Source of the DNA: JBJXGC01 sp046154545 | GTDB lineage: Bacteria; Chloroflexota; Dehalococcoidia; Tepidiformales; Tepidiformaceae | Reading direction: 5' to 3' | Length of the DNA: 33,893 nt | NCBI GenBank assembly: GCA_046154545.1 | Contig: JBJXGC010000167.1 | Span: forward strand, 1-33,893 | The notes under the pieces: model-generated | Databases searched by the model: none | Seen by the model: only the letters and a program-made list of their open reading frames with translations | What the model was told of the DNA's origin: nothing | Part shown: piece by piece, positions 15,477 to 22,569 of the stretch | How the letters are laid out: every line of letters begins with the position of its first letter | Position numbering within the stretch: the first letter of the stretch is position 1 | Translations under genes and position numbers: made by a program

Positions 15477-16397
15477 TTATTGCGGTAGCGCGAACGGTTC
15501 GGCGACCGCGACAGCCTCCTTCAGCGGATTGAGCGCCGCCATGCGGCGGGCGCAGACGTGCCGGACTCCCAATGCAGTGTACCCCCGCGCGGTGACACTG
15601 TGTGCCAGCCCTCCCTGGTCTTCACCAAGGACGAGCGCTCCCTGGCGCGGCAGGTTCGCCTCGACGAGGTCGAGTGTGGCGTCGCCGATGCCCTCGGCCT
15701 CGTCGCTCACCATCACCCGGCATTCGCGGGCGGAGAAACCGGCCCAGGCGATGAGGCCACGCTCCCCTTCGGCCACGAACTCACGTTCGCAGTCATACGA
15801 ATCGAGGACGCCGCGCCAGTCCTGGGCGGTCGGCGCCTCCGCCCGCCGCACATGCTCGGGCACGGCCCGGCAATAGAGGCGAAAGAGCGCGGCCCGGTCG
15901 GTCCCCGAGACCGGCCGGAACGGGCCGCCTTCGCTGCCGCCGTGGCGCTGGCGGACGGCGTAGAGCTGTTCCTGGCGGTAAGACATGAGCCCGCCGCGGT
16001 GGATGGCGGCGGCGTGGGGCGTGCCCTCGGGGTAGCGCAGGTACAACGTCCGTCCGCTCCGCCTGATCACCTCGACGCCGGCCCCGGCGAGAAGGGCGGT
16101 GACCACCTCATCATCCATGTCGCGGGCGAGGCGGAGCGAGACCGCTTCCCAGCCCACGCCTCCCGCCAGTTCACGGGTGACGATGACGCCCCGATAGCTG
16201 AGCCCGCGCTTCACGCCGAGGACGGCCGTCCGCGGCATCCGGGGAAGGTTCGTCAGGCCGGTGGCGGCGAGCCCGGAGGTGAGCAGGAGGTTCTCCCCGG
16301 CTGAGGTCGCGATCACCTCCGTCGAGAGGCGCCGGAGCTGTGGCCAGAGCGTGGCCGCGTCGATCGGGCTGAGCGGTTCGGCGCGCAGGTCGTTCAT
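15477..16397 (-). CDS. Conserved-looking hypothetical protein, possibly GNAT-like
   Basis: A 306-residue protein with no signal peptide or membrane segment. The middle and C-terminal parts (TDRAALFRLYCRAVPEHVRR, then LIAWAGFSARECRVMVSD, and ALVLGEDQGGLAHSVTARGY) have the strand-helix rhythm of an N-acetyltransferase fold, including a late 'GY.....' strand. The acetyl-CoA pyrophosphate loop (Q/RxxGxG/A) is not clear. It overlaps the pdxT stop... that is, pdxT is downstream of nothing here: pdxT lies upstream and its TGA overlaps this gene's ATG (ATGA, 16394-16397). The R3H-ATPase follows 2 nt after its stop, so the three form one operon. Function not assigned. Confidence 0.6.
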   Translation of the reverse strand: MNDLRAEPLSPIDAATLWPQLRRLSTEVIATSAGENLLLTSGLAATGLTNLPRMPRTAVLGVKRGLSYRGVIVTRELAGGVGWEAVSLRLARDMDDEVVTALLAGAGVEVIRRSGRTLYLRYPEGTPHAAAIHRGGLMSYRQEQLYAVRQRHGGSEGGPFRPVSGTDRAALFRLYCRAVPEHVRRAEAPTAQDWRGVLDSYDCEREFVAEGERGLIAWAGFSARECRVMVSDEAEGIGDATLDLVEANLPRQGALVLGEDQGGLAHSVTARGYTALGVRHVCARRMAALNPLKEAVAVAEPFALPQ

Positions 16398-17017
16398 CCG
16401 GTGCCACCAGGCCCGGCTGCCACAGCCGCTACGAGCGGCGTGCCGGCCGGCCGGCCGATGGTGAGGAAGAGTTCGTGGATGCGGGTGTCGCCGGTGAGTT
16501 CGGGATGGAACGAGGTGGCCAGCAGGTTCCCCTGGCGGGCGGCCACGATCGTCCCATCCGCCAGCGTCGCGATCGCTTCGGCGGGCGCTCGCACGGACTC
16601 TATCCGTGGCGCCCGGATGAAGACGGCGTGGAACCGTGGCCCGCTGAGACCCTTCACCTCAAGCTCCGCTTCGAAGCTATCGACCTGGCGCCCGAAGGCG
16701 TTCCGGTGCACGGTGATCTCCATCGTCTCGATCCCCGGGCGGTCGAGCCGATCGACGGACCGGGCGAGGAGGATGGCACCGGCGCAGGTACCCCAGGTCG
16801 GCCGGCCGCTCGCGCAGAAGTCACGCAGTGGGCCCTGGAAGCCGTTACTGAGGATGAGCCGGGCGATGGTCGTGCTCTCCCCACCGGGGATGATGAGGGC
16901 GTCGAGGGCATCGAGCTGCGCCACTTTGCGGACCTCGCGCACCTCGTGGCCCATCGCCTCGAGCATCTCCCGGTGTTCGCGGAAATCGCCCTGGAGGGCG
17001 AGCACGCCGACGATCAC
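16394..17017 (-). CDS. pdxT: Pyridoxal 5'-phosphate synthase glutaminase subunit PdxT
   Basis: A 207-residue class I glutaminase that supplies ammonia to PdxS for PLP synthesis. LALQGDFREH lies at 6-15, PGGESTT at 44-50, the nucleophile C78 in GTCAGAILLA, and the His-Glu pair in SFHPELTGD near the C-terminus. The frame is open far upstream, but the family N-terminus fixes the start at GTG 17017. pdxS, its usual partner, is not next to it. Its stop overlaps the start of the next gene as ATGA. A 14-bp perfect palindrome at 17150-17163 lies upstream. Confidence 0.95.
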   Translation of the reverse strand: MIVGVLALQGDFREHREMLEAMGHEVREVRKVAQLDALDALIIPGGESTTIARLILSNGFQGPLRDFCASGRPTWGTCAGAILLARSVDRLDRPGIETMEITVHRNAFGRQVDSFEAELEVKGLSGPRFHAVFIRAPRIESVRAPAEAIATLADGTIVAARQGNLLATSFHPELTGDTRIHELFLTIGRPAGTPLVAAVAAGPGGTG

Positions 17018-17149
17018 CGCGCCATCCCAAGGAGGACCGGGCGATCTGTCCAGGCGTCCGAAGTGCGAGGGCAACCTGATGCGAGCAATGCCACCGGGAC
17101 CTGACGGTTTCTTCCAGTGTAGCGCACGGCAGGCGGCCCGATCCGCCGT

Positions 17150-17163
17150 AAACGTTAACGTTT
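17150..17163. promoter_or_regulatory. Perfect 14-bp palindrome AAACGTTAACGTTT
   Basis: A perfect palindrome in otherwise GC-rich DNA, 133 bp upstream of the pdxT start and 168 bp upstream of mutM. LacI-type operators share this style (central CG steps with flanking A/T), but no such regulator is nearby. Possible operator for pdxT; inferred. Confidence 0.4.
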
Positions 17164-17318
17164 GGAGAGCCGCTGCCCTTCCGGGGACGCCCGTTGGTTG
17201 GCCCCTGGCCGAATCCTCCTTCGCCCTTCGTACCTTTGACCCTTTGCGGCTCATCAATGTCGCGCCACCGCAAGACGCTGCACACCACCGCATGCAGCGT
17301 CCCCGTTGAAGCCCGCCG

Positions 17319-17324
17319 TATACT
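17319..17324 (+). promoter_or_regulatory. mutM -10 box (leaderless)
   Basis: TATACT ends 6 nt before the mutM ATG at 17331, and no Shine-Dalgarno sequence is present, so a leaderless transcript is likely. Confidence 0.55.
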
Positions 17325-17330
17325 GCCCCG

Positions 17331-18182
17331 ATGCCCGAGATACCCGAACTCGAAGCGATCCGCGGGTTCTTCACCGAACACCTCGCGGGCAAACGCATCG
17401 AAACCGTCGAGACGCGCATCCCGCCGGTCTTTCGCACGCCCGCCAGGGAGCTGCGCGAGACCCTCCCCGGCGACGCCTTCGGGACAGTCCTGCGCCACGG
17501 CAAGTTCCTCCTCTTCCCCCTCGCCTCGGAGCGCGTCCTGGCGATCAACCCGATGCTCACCGGCCGCTTCCAGTACGTCGAAGCGAAGGCCCGCGTCCAC
17601 GGCAAGACCTGTCTGATCGTCGGCTTCGATGACGGCCGCCAGCTCCGCTACGCGGACGACCGGCTGATGGGCAAGGTCTACCTCGTCCCCGCGGGCGCGC
17701 TCGAGACCATCCCCAACTGGGCCACGAACGGCCCCGACCTGCTCGACCCGGCCTTCACCGAAGAGGCCTGGCTGAAGGCCCTCAAACGCTACCGGGGCGC
17801 GATCAAGGGCGTCCTCACCAACGCCGAGTTCGTCCAGGGCATCGGCAACGCCTATAGCGACGAGATCCTCTGGGAGGCGGGCATCAACCCGTACACGGCG
17901 AAGACGGCCCTGGGCGAAGAGCAGCTCCGCGCGCTCTACCGGGCCGCCCACACCGTCATGGACTGGGCCACCCCGCTCGTCCGCGAACGCATGGTGAAGG
18001 GCGGCGTGCTCGACTACGAGGAGCGGCGCGACTTCATGCGCGTCCACCGCCTCGGGGGCAAACCGTGCCCCCGCTGCGGCACCTCGATCAGCGAGATCAC
18101 GGCCAACCAGCGGGTCATCAGCTTCTGCCGCCAGTGCCAACCCGGCGGGCCGTCCGGCGCCACCCTGGGAGAGCGGTCGTAG
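17331..18182 (+). CDS. mutM: Fpg/Nei family DNA glycosylase (formamidopyrimidine-DNA glycosylase-like)
   Basis: A 283-residue base-excision repair enzyme that removes oxidised bases and nicks the abasic site. The N-terminus MPEIPELEA supplies catalytic P2 and E3; K58 lies in RHGKFLLFP. The H2TH region reads FVQGIGNAYSDEILWEAGI. The zinc finger is C246-x2-C249-x16-C266-x2-C269. The usual leucine of MPELPE is isoleucine here, so Fpg versus another Fpg/Nei subgroup (several occur in Chloroflexota and Actinobacteria) is not certain. The last 23 codons, starting within the second half of the zinc finger, are duplicated at 19335-19404 beyond the AbrB/PIN pair. Confidence 0.9.
   Translation: MPEIPELEAIRGFFTEHLAGKRIETVETRIPPVFRTPARELRETLPGDAFGTVLRHGKFLLFPLASERVLAINPMLTGRFQYVEAKARVHGKTCLIVGFDDGRQLRYADDRLMGKVYLVPAGALETIPNWATNGPDLLDPAFTEEAWLKALKRYRGAIKGVLTNAEFVQGIGNAYSDEILWEAGINPYTAKTALGEEQLRALYRAAHTVMDWATPLVRERMVKGGVLDYEERRDFMRVHRLGGKPCPRCGTSISEITANQRVISFCRQCQPGGPSGATLGERS
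18113..18182 (+). repeat. mutM 3' end, partner of the orphan tail at 19335-19404
   Basis: 70 bp running from within a valine codon of the zinc finger to the stop codon. The first 27 bp (18113-18139) are identical to 19335-19361. The remaining 43 bp differ at about ten positions, nine synonymous and one changing Glu to Ala. There are no indels. Confidence 0.85.
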
Positions 18183-18310
18183 CGCTTCAGCACAAGGAAT
18201 GGACCCCTGGGGCGCCCGGCTCGGGTTTGCGGCTCGACCTCCTGCGTGAGCGGGGCGGGCTCTACTGCTTTGACAGGGCCACCAACGGCAAGCTCATCTG
18301 GGCCTGGCAG

Positions 18311-18345
18311 GGGTGGCCGTCACGTTTTTGCTCGGACGGCCACCC
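18311..18345 (+). terminator. Strong hairpin downstream of mutM
   Basis: Perfect 11-bp arms (GGGTGGCCGTC at 18311-18321, complement at 18335-18345) around a 13-nt loop that contains TTTTT. It lies 129 nt past the mutM stop. No U-tract follows the stem, so termination is possible but unproven. Confidence 0.45.
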
Positions 18346-18370
18346 GCCGCTGGGACGCAGTGGGCGGCGC

Positions 18371-18493
18371 CTCAGAGCCGCGCGCGTGAGCAAGCGCTGC
18401 GATGTTGCCCGTGGCACTGTCTGCACAGCGGCGCGCCTGGACGAGTCGCGGAGTTCAAAGAGCGTAGCGCTCCCTTACGGTCGCGGCTCTGAG
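18371..18493. repeat. REP-like inverted pair (BIME-like)
   Basis: The outer arms are perfect 12-mers (CTCAGAGCCGCG at 18371-18382 and its complement at 18482-18493). Inside them the arms continue as related versions of CGTGAGCAAGCGCT and CGTAAGGGAGCGCT, giving about 32-bp arms around a ~60-bp centre. A third, partial copy sharing a 17-bp core lies at 24360-24380. This is the form of REP/BIME elements moved by RAYT transposases; no RAYT gene is in the window. Confidence 0.7.
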
Positions 18494-18665
18494 TGACGCC
18501 GGGCTGCCTGGGTCACTCCGGATTCCTGGTAAGGCCACACAACACTCCACGCAAAACGCTGACGCCCACGTGGGCCTGGCAGCCCGGCGGGGCGATCGCG
18601 GTACCGAGTTTGCGCCAGCCGGGCGGACGACCGTGGCCGGGCGGTAAGCCGGCCGCGGGCAGTGC

Positions 18666-18671
18666 TACAAT
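18666..18671 (+). promoter_or_regulatory. Antitoxin -10 box (leaderless)
   Basis: TACAAT ends 7 nt before ATG 18679 of the AbrB-type antitoxin. This is the same arrangement as at hicB. Confidence 0.55.
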
Positions 18672-18678
18672 CGAAGGC

Positions 18679-18954
18679 ATGAGTACTCCCGCCGTCAACG
18701 CTGTCCTTCGCGTGGGCGAAAAGTGCGAGATCGCGCTGCCGCCGTCCATCTCGGAAGAGCTTCACCTCAGCGAAGGCGATCTTCTCTCGGCGTCGGTGAC
18801 GGAGGAGGGGCAGCTCATCCTCACACCCGTGGCGGAGGACCCGTGGGACCGGCTGCGCCGGCTGGCACGACCGTACTTCCAAGGCATCGACCCCATCGCG
18901 TACCAGCGCGAGAGCCGTGCTGACGACGACGACGACGACGATGCCCCTTCCTAG
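18679..18954 (+). CDS. AbrB/MazE-type antitoxin
   Basis: A 91-residue protein. The N-terminal 45 residues form a swapped-hairpin AbrB fold: VLRVGEKCEIALPPSISEEL, then HLSEGDLLSASVTEEGQLIL. The C-terminal part (DPWDRLRRLARPYFQGIDP) is the expected toxin-binding tail, and it ends in seven aspartates encoded by a GAC triplet run. The AbrB domain would bind the operon's own promoter. The start is ATG 18679, just after the TACAAT box. The PIN gene overlaps its end by 14 nt. The pair is bounded by the two mutM-tail copies. Confidence 0.85.
   Translation: MSTPAVNAVLRVGEKCEIALPPSISEELHLSEGDLLSASVTEEGQLILTPVAEDPWDRLRRLARPYFQGIDPIAYQRESRADDDDDDDAPS
18922..18941 (+). repeat. GAC trinucleotide run
   Basis: About 6.7 units of GAC at the antitoxin/toxin overlap. 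It encodes the poly-Asp tail of the antitoxin and lies directly upstream of the likely toxin ATG (18941). Triplet slippage would change the tail length without shifting the frame. Confidence 0.75.
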
Positions 18955-19291
18955 CCTGATCGGCCTGGACACGAACGATTTCATCTACTACTTCGAAGGA
19001 GACGGCCCGCGGACCCGCTTCCTCGTGAGTGAGGTGATGGCGCCCATGAAAGACGGGCGCATGCGCGTCGTCACATCAACGGTCACGCTTGCGGAGGCGC
19101 TCGTACCCGGATTGCGGCTGGGCGATGAACTTGGGACGAACGAGTTCCGGCAGGCCCTTATCGACCTTCCCGGCCTCACGATTCGCGCCATCGATGTCGA
19201 ACTCGCGACCCTGGCAGCGAGCGTCCGCGACGACGCCGGAATACCGATGCTGCTGCTCGACGACCTCGTGAGCGAGTGGGACCACCCATAA
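18941..19291 (+). CDS. PIN-domain (VapC-like) toxin with an internal deletion, probably inactive
   Basis: A 116-residue PIN protein. Motif 1 is present (IGLDTNDFIYYFEG, with an Asp in LDTN), as is the second acidic residue in TVTLAEALVPGL. After DVELATLAASVRDDAG the chain jumps directly to IPMLLLDDLVSEWDHP. In ordinary PIN toxins about 30-35 residues lie here, with the third acidic motif (PDALHLATAL) and the TND motif, and only then the final LLLDDL strand. An in-frame loss of this segment would remove catalytic acidic residues. An alternative GTG start at 18917 exists, but ATG 18941 suits the family better. Toxicity is doubtful; this is inferred by comparison with the family from memory. Confidence 0.8.
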   Translation: MPLPSLIGLDTNDFIYYFEGDGPRTRFLVSEVMAPMKDGRMRVVTSTVTLAEALVPGLRLGDELGTNEFRQALIDLPGLTIRAIDVELATLAASVRDDAGIPMLLLDDLVSEWDHP

Positions 19292-19334
19292 AGAGACGAA
19301 GGCCGTTCACCGGTCCAGGACGAGACCGCGCGTA

Positions 19335-19404
19335 GGTCATCAGCTTCTGCCGCCAGTGCCAGCCCGGCGGCCCATCAGGAGCAACGCTGGGCGCGCGCTC
19401 GTAG
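19335..19404 (+). pseudogene. Orphan copy of the mutM 3' end
   Basis: 70 bp encoding VISFCRQCQPGGPSGATLGA then RS and a stop. It is the same length as the real mutM end at 18113-18182, with one amino-acid difference. The first 27 bp are identical; the rest differs almost only at third codon positions. Such a pattern requires that both tails evolved as coding sequence, so the orphan was once the end of a working mutM, either the original host copy or one carried in from a relative. Upstream of 19335 there is no mutM sequence. Confidence 0.85.
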
Positions 19405-19435
19405 GCCGGTGCGAGAGCCTGGCTGACCGCTCCCC

Positions 19436-20206
19436 TCAGGCCCGCCCCGCCGGGCGGGATGCGGCCGGGCCTGACTCCTTGGCCCAGGCGATGGCCCGGC
19501 GCAGCAGTTCATAGAACACGGGCAGGTCCCACGACCCGCGGACGACCGCCGTTTCCTCGCGGAGGGGTTGCATGTCGTACTTCCCGCAGCTGTGGCCGAG
19601 CGTGAGGTAGAGCACCTCGCCCAGGCCGACCGGGTGGGTGTAGGCGACGAGGCGCGGTTCGTCGATCGGGAAGTCGTGCTCGATGTAGCCGGCCTCGAAC
19701 GAGCCGACGAAACGCGTCTCCAGCAGGGGGACCACCCCGGGCGAGTACTCACAGAGGTAGAGCTCGTCGGAGGCTTCGAACGGCTCGATGCCGGCGACGA
19801 GGGGATGCGCGGGGTTGGAAACCGTCACCTGGTAGGGCTGGATGGGGGGATGCGAGATGAACCGGCTGCCCAGCGTCGCCATAAAGGTGTCGCAGATGCG
19901 GGGGCAGAGGATGCCCGCGGGGCTGAAGTCGAGGAGGGCATTCGTGGCGTGCAACGCCACCCAGCGCCCGCCGCGTTCGACGAACGAGCGGAGCGCTTCC
20001 TCTTCGGCGGGGGCCGGCCGGACATCACAGGTGTAGGTGATGAGGAAGTCCGCCGCGCCGATCGCGGCTATATCGCTGAAGCTCTCGGCCACCCGGACGC
20101 GGACGTTGTCGTCCTCGGCCAGGAGCTTGAGCAGTTCGAGACGGGCGAAGTCGGTGTCGTGGTACCGGGCGTTCGCCACAAGGTAGGCGTCGAGGCGGCT
20201 CGTCAT
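19436..20206 (-). CDS. ThuA-like domain protein
   Basis: A 256-residue protein of the ThuA-like family, which has a class I glutamine-amidotransferase-like fold and is usually linked to sugar metabolism. Landmarks are WVALHATNALLDFSPAGIL, FISHPPIQPYQVTVSNPAHP, the acidic DELYLCEY and the late LTLGHSCGKYDMQPL. The typical cysteine nucleophile of amidotransferases is absent, as in the family generally. The start is ATG 20206 with GGAGG 7 nt upstream. The PhyH gene ends 30 nt upstream on the same strand, so they are probably co-transcribed. The pairing with a PhyH oxygenase suggests a catabolic role, but no substrate is indicated. Confidence 0.82.
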   Translation of the reverse strand: MTSRLDAYLVANARYHDTDFARLELLKLLAEDDNVRVRVAESFSDIAAIGAADFLITYTCDVRPAPAEEEALRSFVERGGRWVALHATNALLDFSPAGILCPRICDTFMATLGSRFISHPPIQPYQVTVSNPAHPLVAGIEPFEASDELYLCEYSPGVVPLLETRFVGSFEAGYIEHDFPIDEPRLVAYTHPVGLGEVLYLTLGHSCGKYDMQPLREETAVVRGSWDLPVFYELLRRAIAWAKESGPAASRPAGRA

Positions 20207-20236
20207 GTGGGGTCCTCCATCGTCTGGGCTGGCCGG

Positions 20237-21100
20237 CTACCAGCCGGTGCTCGGCAGCGGCCGGACCTTCGGGAAGATCGGGCTACGGAACGGTTGGCCG
20301 GGCTTCATCCCGGCCGCGAACGAGGCCACAGCGGCCCGTTCCTGCTCGTCAGCGTCGTCACTCGGGACGGTGCGGGGCTGGTAGACCGCGTCTGGCCCGA
20401 AGAACCGGAGGGAGACGGTGCGCCGCCGTCCCCCGGCGCGTGTGGGTGCACCGCCGTGGAGCATGCCCATGTGGAAGACGAGCAGGTCGCCGGGCTCGTA
20501 ATCCCAGCCGCGGATCTCCCACTCGCTCCGCGCCGCCTCGATGTCTGGTAAGCGTTCGAGTGCCGCGTTGGCGATGCCCGGGGCCGTGTCATCGGCCGGG
20601 TCGAAGGCCGACGTGTTGTACTGCTTGCCCCGGTGCGAACCGGGGATGAACTCCAGGGCGTTCTCCCGGCTCACCGCGTCGAAGGTGATCCAGACAACGG
20701 CCTGGTGGTCACCATCGACGGGCAGGTAGGACGAGTCCTGGTGCCAGGGCGTGCGGCGCATGTCGCCTCCCTCTTTGAGGAAGACCTGCTCGTAAAAGAA
20801 CCAGACCTCGGGGACTCCCCAGAGGGCCGAAACGATGTCGGCGACGGGTGTCCTATCGACCGCCTCCTTGAAGGCCGGCCAGTTCGCCTGGTTGAAGGTG
20901 TCGATATGGAAGGTCGCGCCGGTCTCGGGGTAGACCTTCCGGGCACCGGGGCTCGGGTGCGACATGTCGTATTCGTAGACACCGCGCAGGAGGTCGAGGG
21001 ATTGCTGGTCGAGCGCGCGCTTCAGGAAGACGACGCCATCCTTCCTGAATTGCTCGGAAAGCGCGGCTGCCGTTTCGAGGGGGCGGTCTATCGCGGCCAT
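20237..21100 (-). CDS. Phytanoyl-CoA dioxygenase (PhyH) family Fe(II)/2-oxoglutarate oxygenase
   Basis: A 287-residue oxygenase. The facial triad is visible as H120 and D122 in TPWHQDSSYLPVDG and H215 in HMGMLHGGAPTRAG, with an arginine-rich strand RRRTVSLRFFG that would bind 2-oxoglutarate. FIPGSHRGKQ is the usual PhyH loop. The start is ATG 21100 with GGGAG 7 nt upstream. An acyl-CoA dehydrogenase lies 134 bp upstream and a ThuA-like gene 30 bp downstream, all on the minus strand. The substrate is unknown; the family hydroxylates lipids and diverse small molecules, so 'phytanoyl-CoA' should not be taken literally. Confidence 0.88.
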   Translation of the reverse strand: MAAIDRPLETAAALSEQFRKDGVVFLKRALDQQSLDLLRGVYEYDMSHPSPGARKVYPETGATFHIDTFNQANWPAFKEAVDRTPVADIVSALWGVPEVWFFYEQVFLKEGGDMRRTPWHQDSSYLPVDGDHQAVVWITFDAVSRENALEFIPGSHRGKQYNTSAFDPADDTAPGIANAALERLPDIEAARSEWEIRGWDYEPGDLLVFHMGMLHGGAPTRAGGRRRTVSLRFFGPDAVYQPRTVPSDDADEQERAAVASFAAGMKPGQPFRSPIFPKVRPLPSTGW

Positions 21101-21234
21101 GTGTCATCTCCCGTGGTGGTCCCGGCGGAGCGCCGGTCTGCGCCGCGCGATTTGACGGCGCCCGGCGGCCGTGACGATACGCCTGCCGATGGCATCTGTC
21201 GTACTCGGGACCGTGTGCCTGGCGGACGCCGCGC

Positions 21235-22488
21235 TTAGAACCCGAGGTTGCCCTTCAGCAGCTCCCGCGTGATCGTCCGCTTCAGGATCTCGTCGGTGCC
21301 GTCGGCGATGCGCAGCGTGCGCACGGTCTTCCAGCCCTCGTGCAGCCGGAGTTCGTTCGTCACGCCCATGCCGCCGTGCACCTGGATGGCGCGGTCGAAG
21401 ACGCGGACGGCGGTATTCGTCGCGAAGAGCTTCGCCATCGCGGCCTCCCGGCGCGTGTCCTGGCCGGCGTCGGCCCGGGTGGCGCAGTCGAGGCCCATGC
21501 TCCGGGCCGCGTAGATCTCCGTCGCCGAGTCGGCCAGCATGAGCTGGATCGCCTGGTGTTCGGCGATCGGCTTGCCGCTCGCCCAGCGCGTCTTCGCATA
21601 GGAGACAGCGCATTCCAGCGCCCAGCGGCTCAGCCCGACGGAGCGGGCGGCGTTGTAGAAGCGCCCGCTGGTCGCGCCCATCATCGCCAGGTCGAAGCCA
21701 CGGTCGAGGTCACCGACCCGCCAGGCGTCGGGCACGCGCACATCGGTGAGCGAGAGGATGCCTTCCCGGCCGCCGATCTCGCCGAACATCTTGATGACCG
21801 ACTCGACGTTGAAGCCGGGTGTGGAGGTGGGGAAGTAGAAGCAGGTGATGCCGCCCTTGCGAGCCTCCGTCTTCGCCGGGTCGGTGACGGCGAAGGCGAG
21901 GATGTAGTCGGCCGTCGGGGAGAAGCTCGTCCACTGCTTGCTGCCGTTGAGCACCCAGTCGTCGCCATCGCGCCGGGCCGTGGTCTTCATCCGCCAGGCG
22001 TCGCTCCCGGCGTCCGGCTCGGACATGCCGAAGCAGCCCTGGAGTTCACCGGAGACCACGGCCGGGCGGACGTCGCTCGCGACCTCGTCACTGGTCCGCG
22101 TCCAAAGGCGGCTGGGACCGCTCGCCCAGTGCGAGATGCTGTTATAGACGAAGCGCTCGCCCGGACCGTGGACGTGGTGGAGCGCCTCCCAGCAGAGGAA
22201 GCTGAGGCGGGCGCCGAGTCCGCCGCCGCCCATCTCCTCGGGGCAAAACATCGCGTAATAGCCGGCCCGCCCCGATTCGACCCGTGTCTCGCGCCGCGCG
22301 GCCGTGATTGCCGGGTGCTCGCGCCCGTCCTCGGTGAACCCCTTGCGCGGGTCGTGGAGCAGCTCGGCGAGCGCCTCTTCCCGGGGGAGGACGCTCTTCT
22401 CCGCGAAATCGAGCAGCCCTTCGACGATGAGCCGCTCCTCCTCGCTGGCTGTCGTCATCGGAATCGCGCTGGCATCTGTCGCCGTCAT
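21235..22488 (-). CDS. Acyl-CoA dehydrogenase family flavoprotein (ACAD10/11-like)
   Basis: A 417-residue FAD enzyme introducing a double bond into an acyl-CoA. GMSEPDAGSD and LNGSKQWTSFS mark the FAD and substrate region of the middle domain. The C-terminal domain contains IQVHGGMGVTNEL and WKTVRTLRIADGTDEIL. The catalytic base position (Glu in YEGT of MCAD) reads ADGT, as in ACAD10/11-like and CaiA-like relatives, so the base is probably different or Asp. The start is ATG 22488 with AGGAG 5 nt upstream. The next gene is PhyH, suggesting a shared lipid-like substrate. Confidence 0.93.
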   Translation of the reverse strand: MTATDASAIPMTTASEEERLIVEGLLDFAEKSVLPREEALAELLHDPRKGFTEDGREHPAITAARRETRVESGRAGYYAMFCPEEMGGGGLGARLSFLCWEALHHVHGPGERFVYNSISHWASGPSRLWTRTSDEVASDVRPAVVSGELQGCFGMSEPDAGSDAWRMKTTARRDGDDWVLNGSKQWTSFSPTADYILAFAVTDPAKTEARKGGITCFYFPTSTPGFNVESVIKMFGEIGGREGILSLTDVRVPDAWRVGDLDRGFDLAMMGATSGRFYNAARSVGLSRWALECAVSYAKTRWASGKPIAEHQAIQLMLADSATEIYAARSMGLDCATRADAGQDTRREAAMAKLFATNTAVRVFDRAIQVHGGMGVTNELRLHEGWKTVRTLRIADGTDEILKRTITRELLKGNLGF

Positions 22489-22530
22489 GGCACTCCTGTG
22501 GGGCAGGTCCAGCTCGGACCTCGGCCCTCT

Positions 22531-22569
22531 GAACTCGGAACTGGAACTCAGAACTCAGAACTCGGAACT
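22531..22569. repeat. GAACTC-rich short tandem repeat
   Basis: About five irregular repeats of GAACTC(A/G) or GGAACT between the acyl-CoA dehydrogenase start region and the stop codon of the next upstream gene (22568-22570). This is a simple microsatellite-like repeat without obvious function. Confidence 0.7.

Larger units (their letters stand above)
17018..17330. other. Divergent pdxT / mutM intergenic region
   Basis: 313 bp between pdxT (minus) and mutM (plus). It holds the palindrome at 17150-17163 and the mutM -10 box at 17319-17324. No other structure or small gene is convincing. Confidence 0.6.
18183..18678. other. Intergenic stretch between mutM and the AbrB antitoxin: hairpin and REP-like pair
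   Basis: A 496-bp gap. It contains an 11-bp-arm hairpin (18311-18345), a REP-like inverted pair (18371-18493) and the antitoxin -10 box (18666-18671). A frame from 18493 runs into the antitoxin, but its N-terminal part is not protein-like. I see no gene in the rest. Confidence 0.6.

Noticed and set aside
14545..15876. 443-codon plus-strand frame opposite the R3H-ATPase gene
   Set aside because: Antisense shadow; Walker motifs and R3H lie on the minus strand.
17018..17605. N-terminal extension of pdxT to 403 residues
   Set aside because: PdxT proteins begin at the VGVLALQGDF strand, and the extension overlaps mutM on the other strand.
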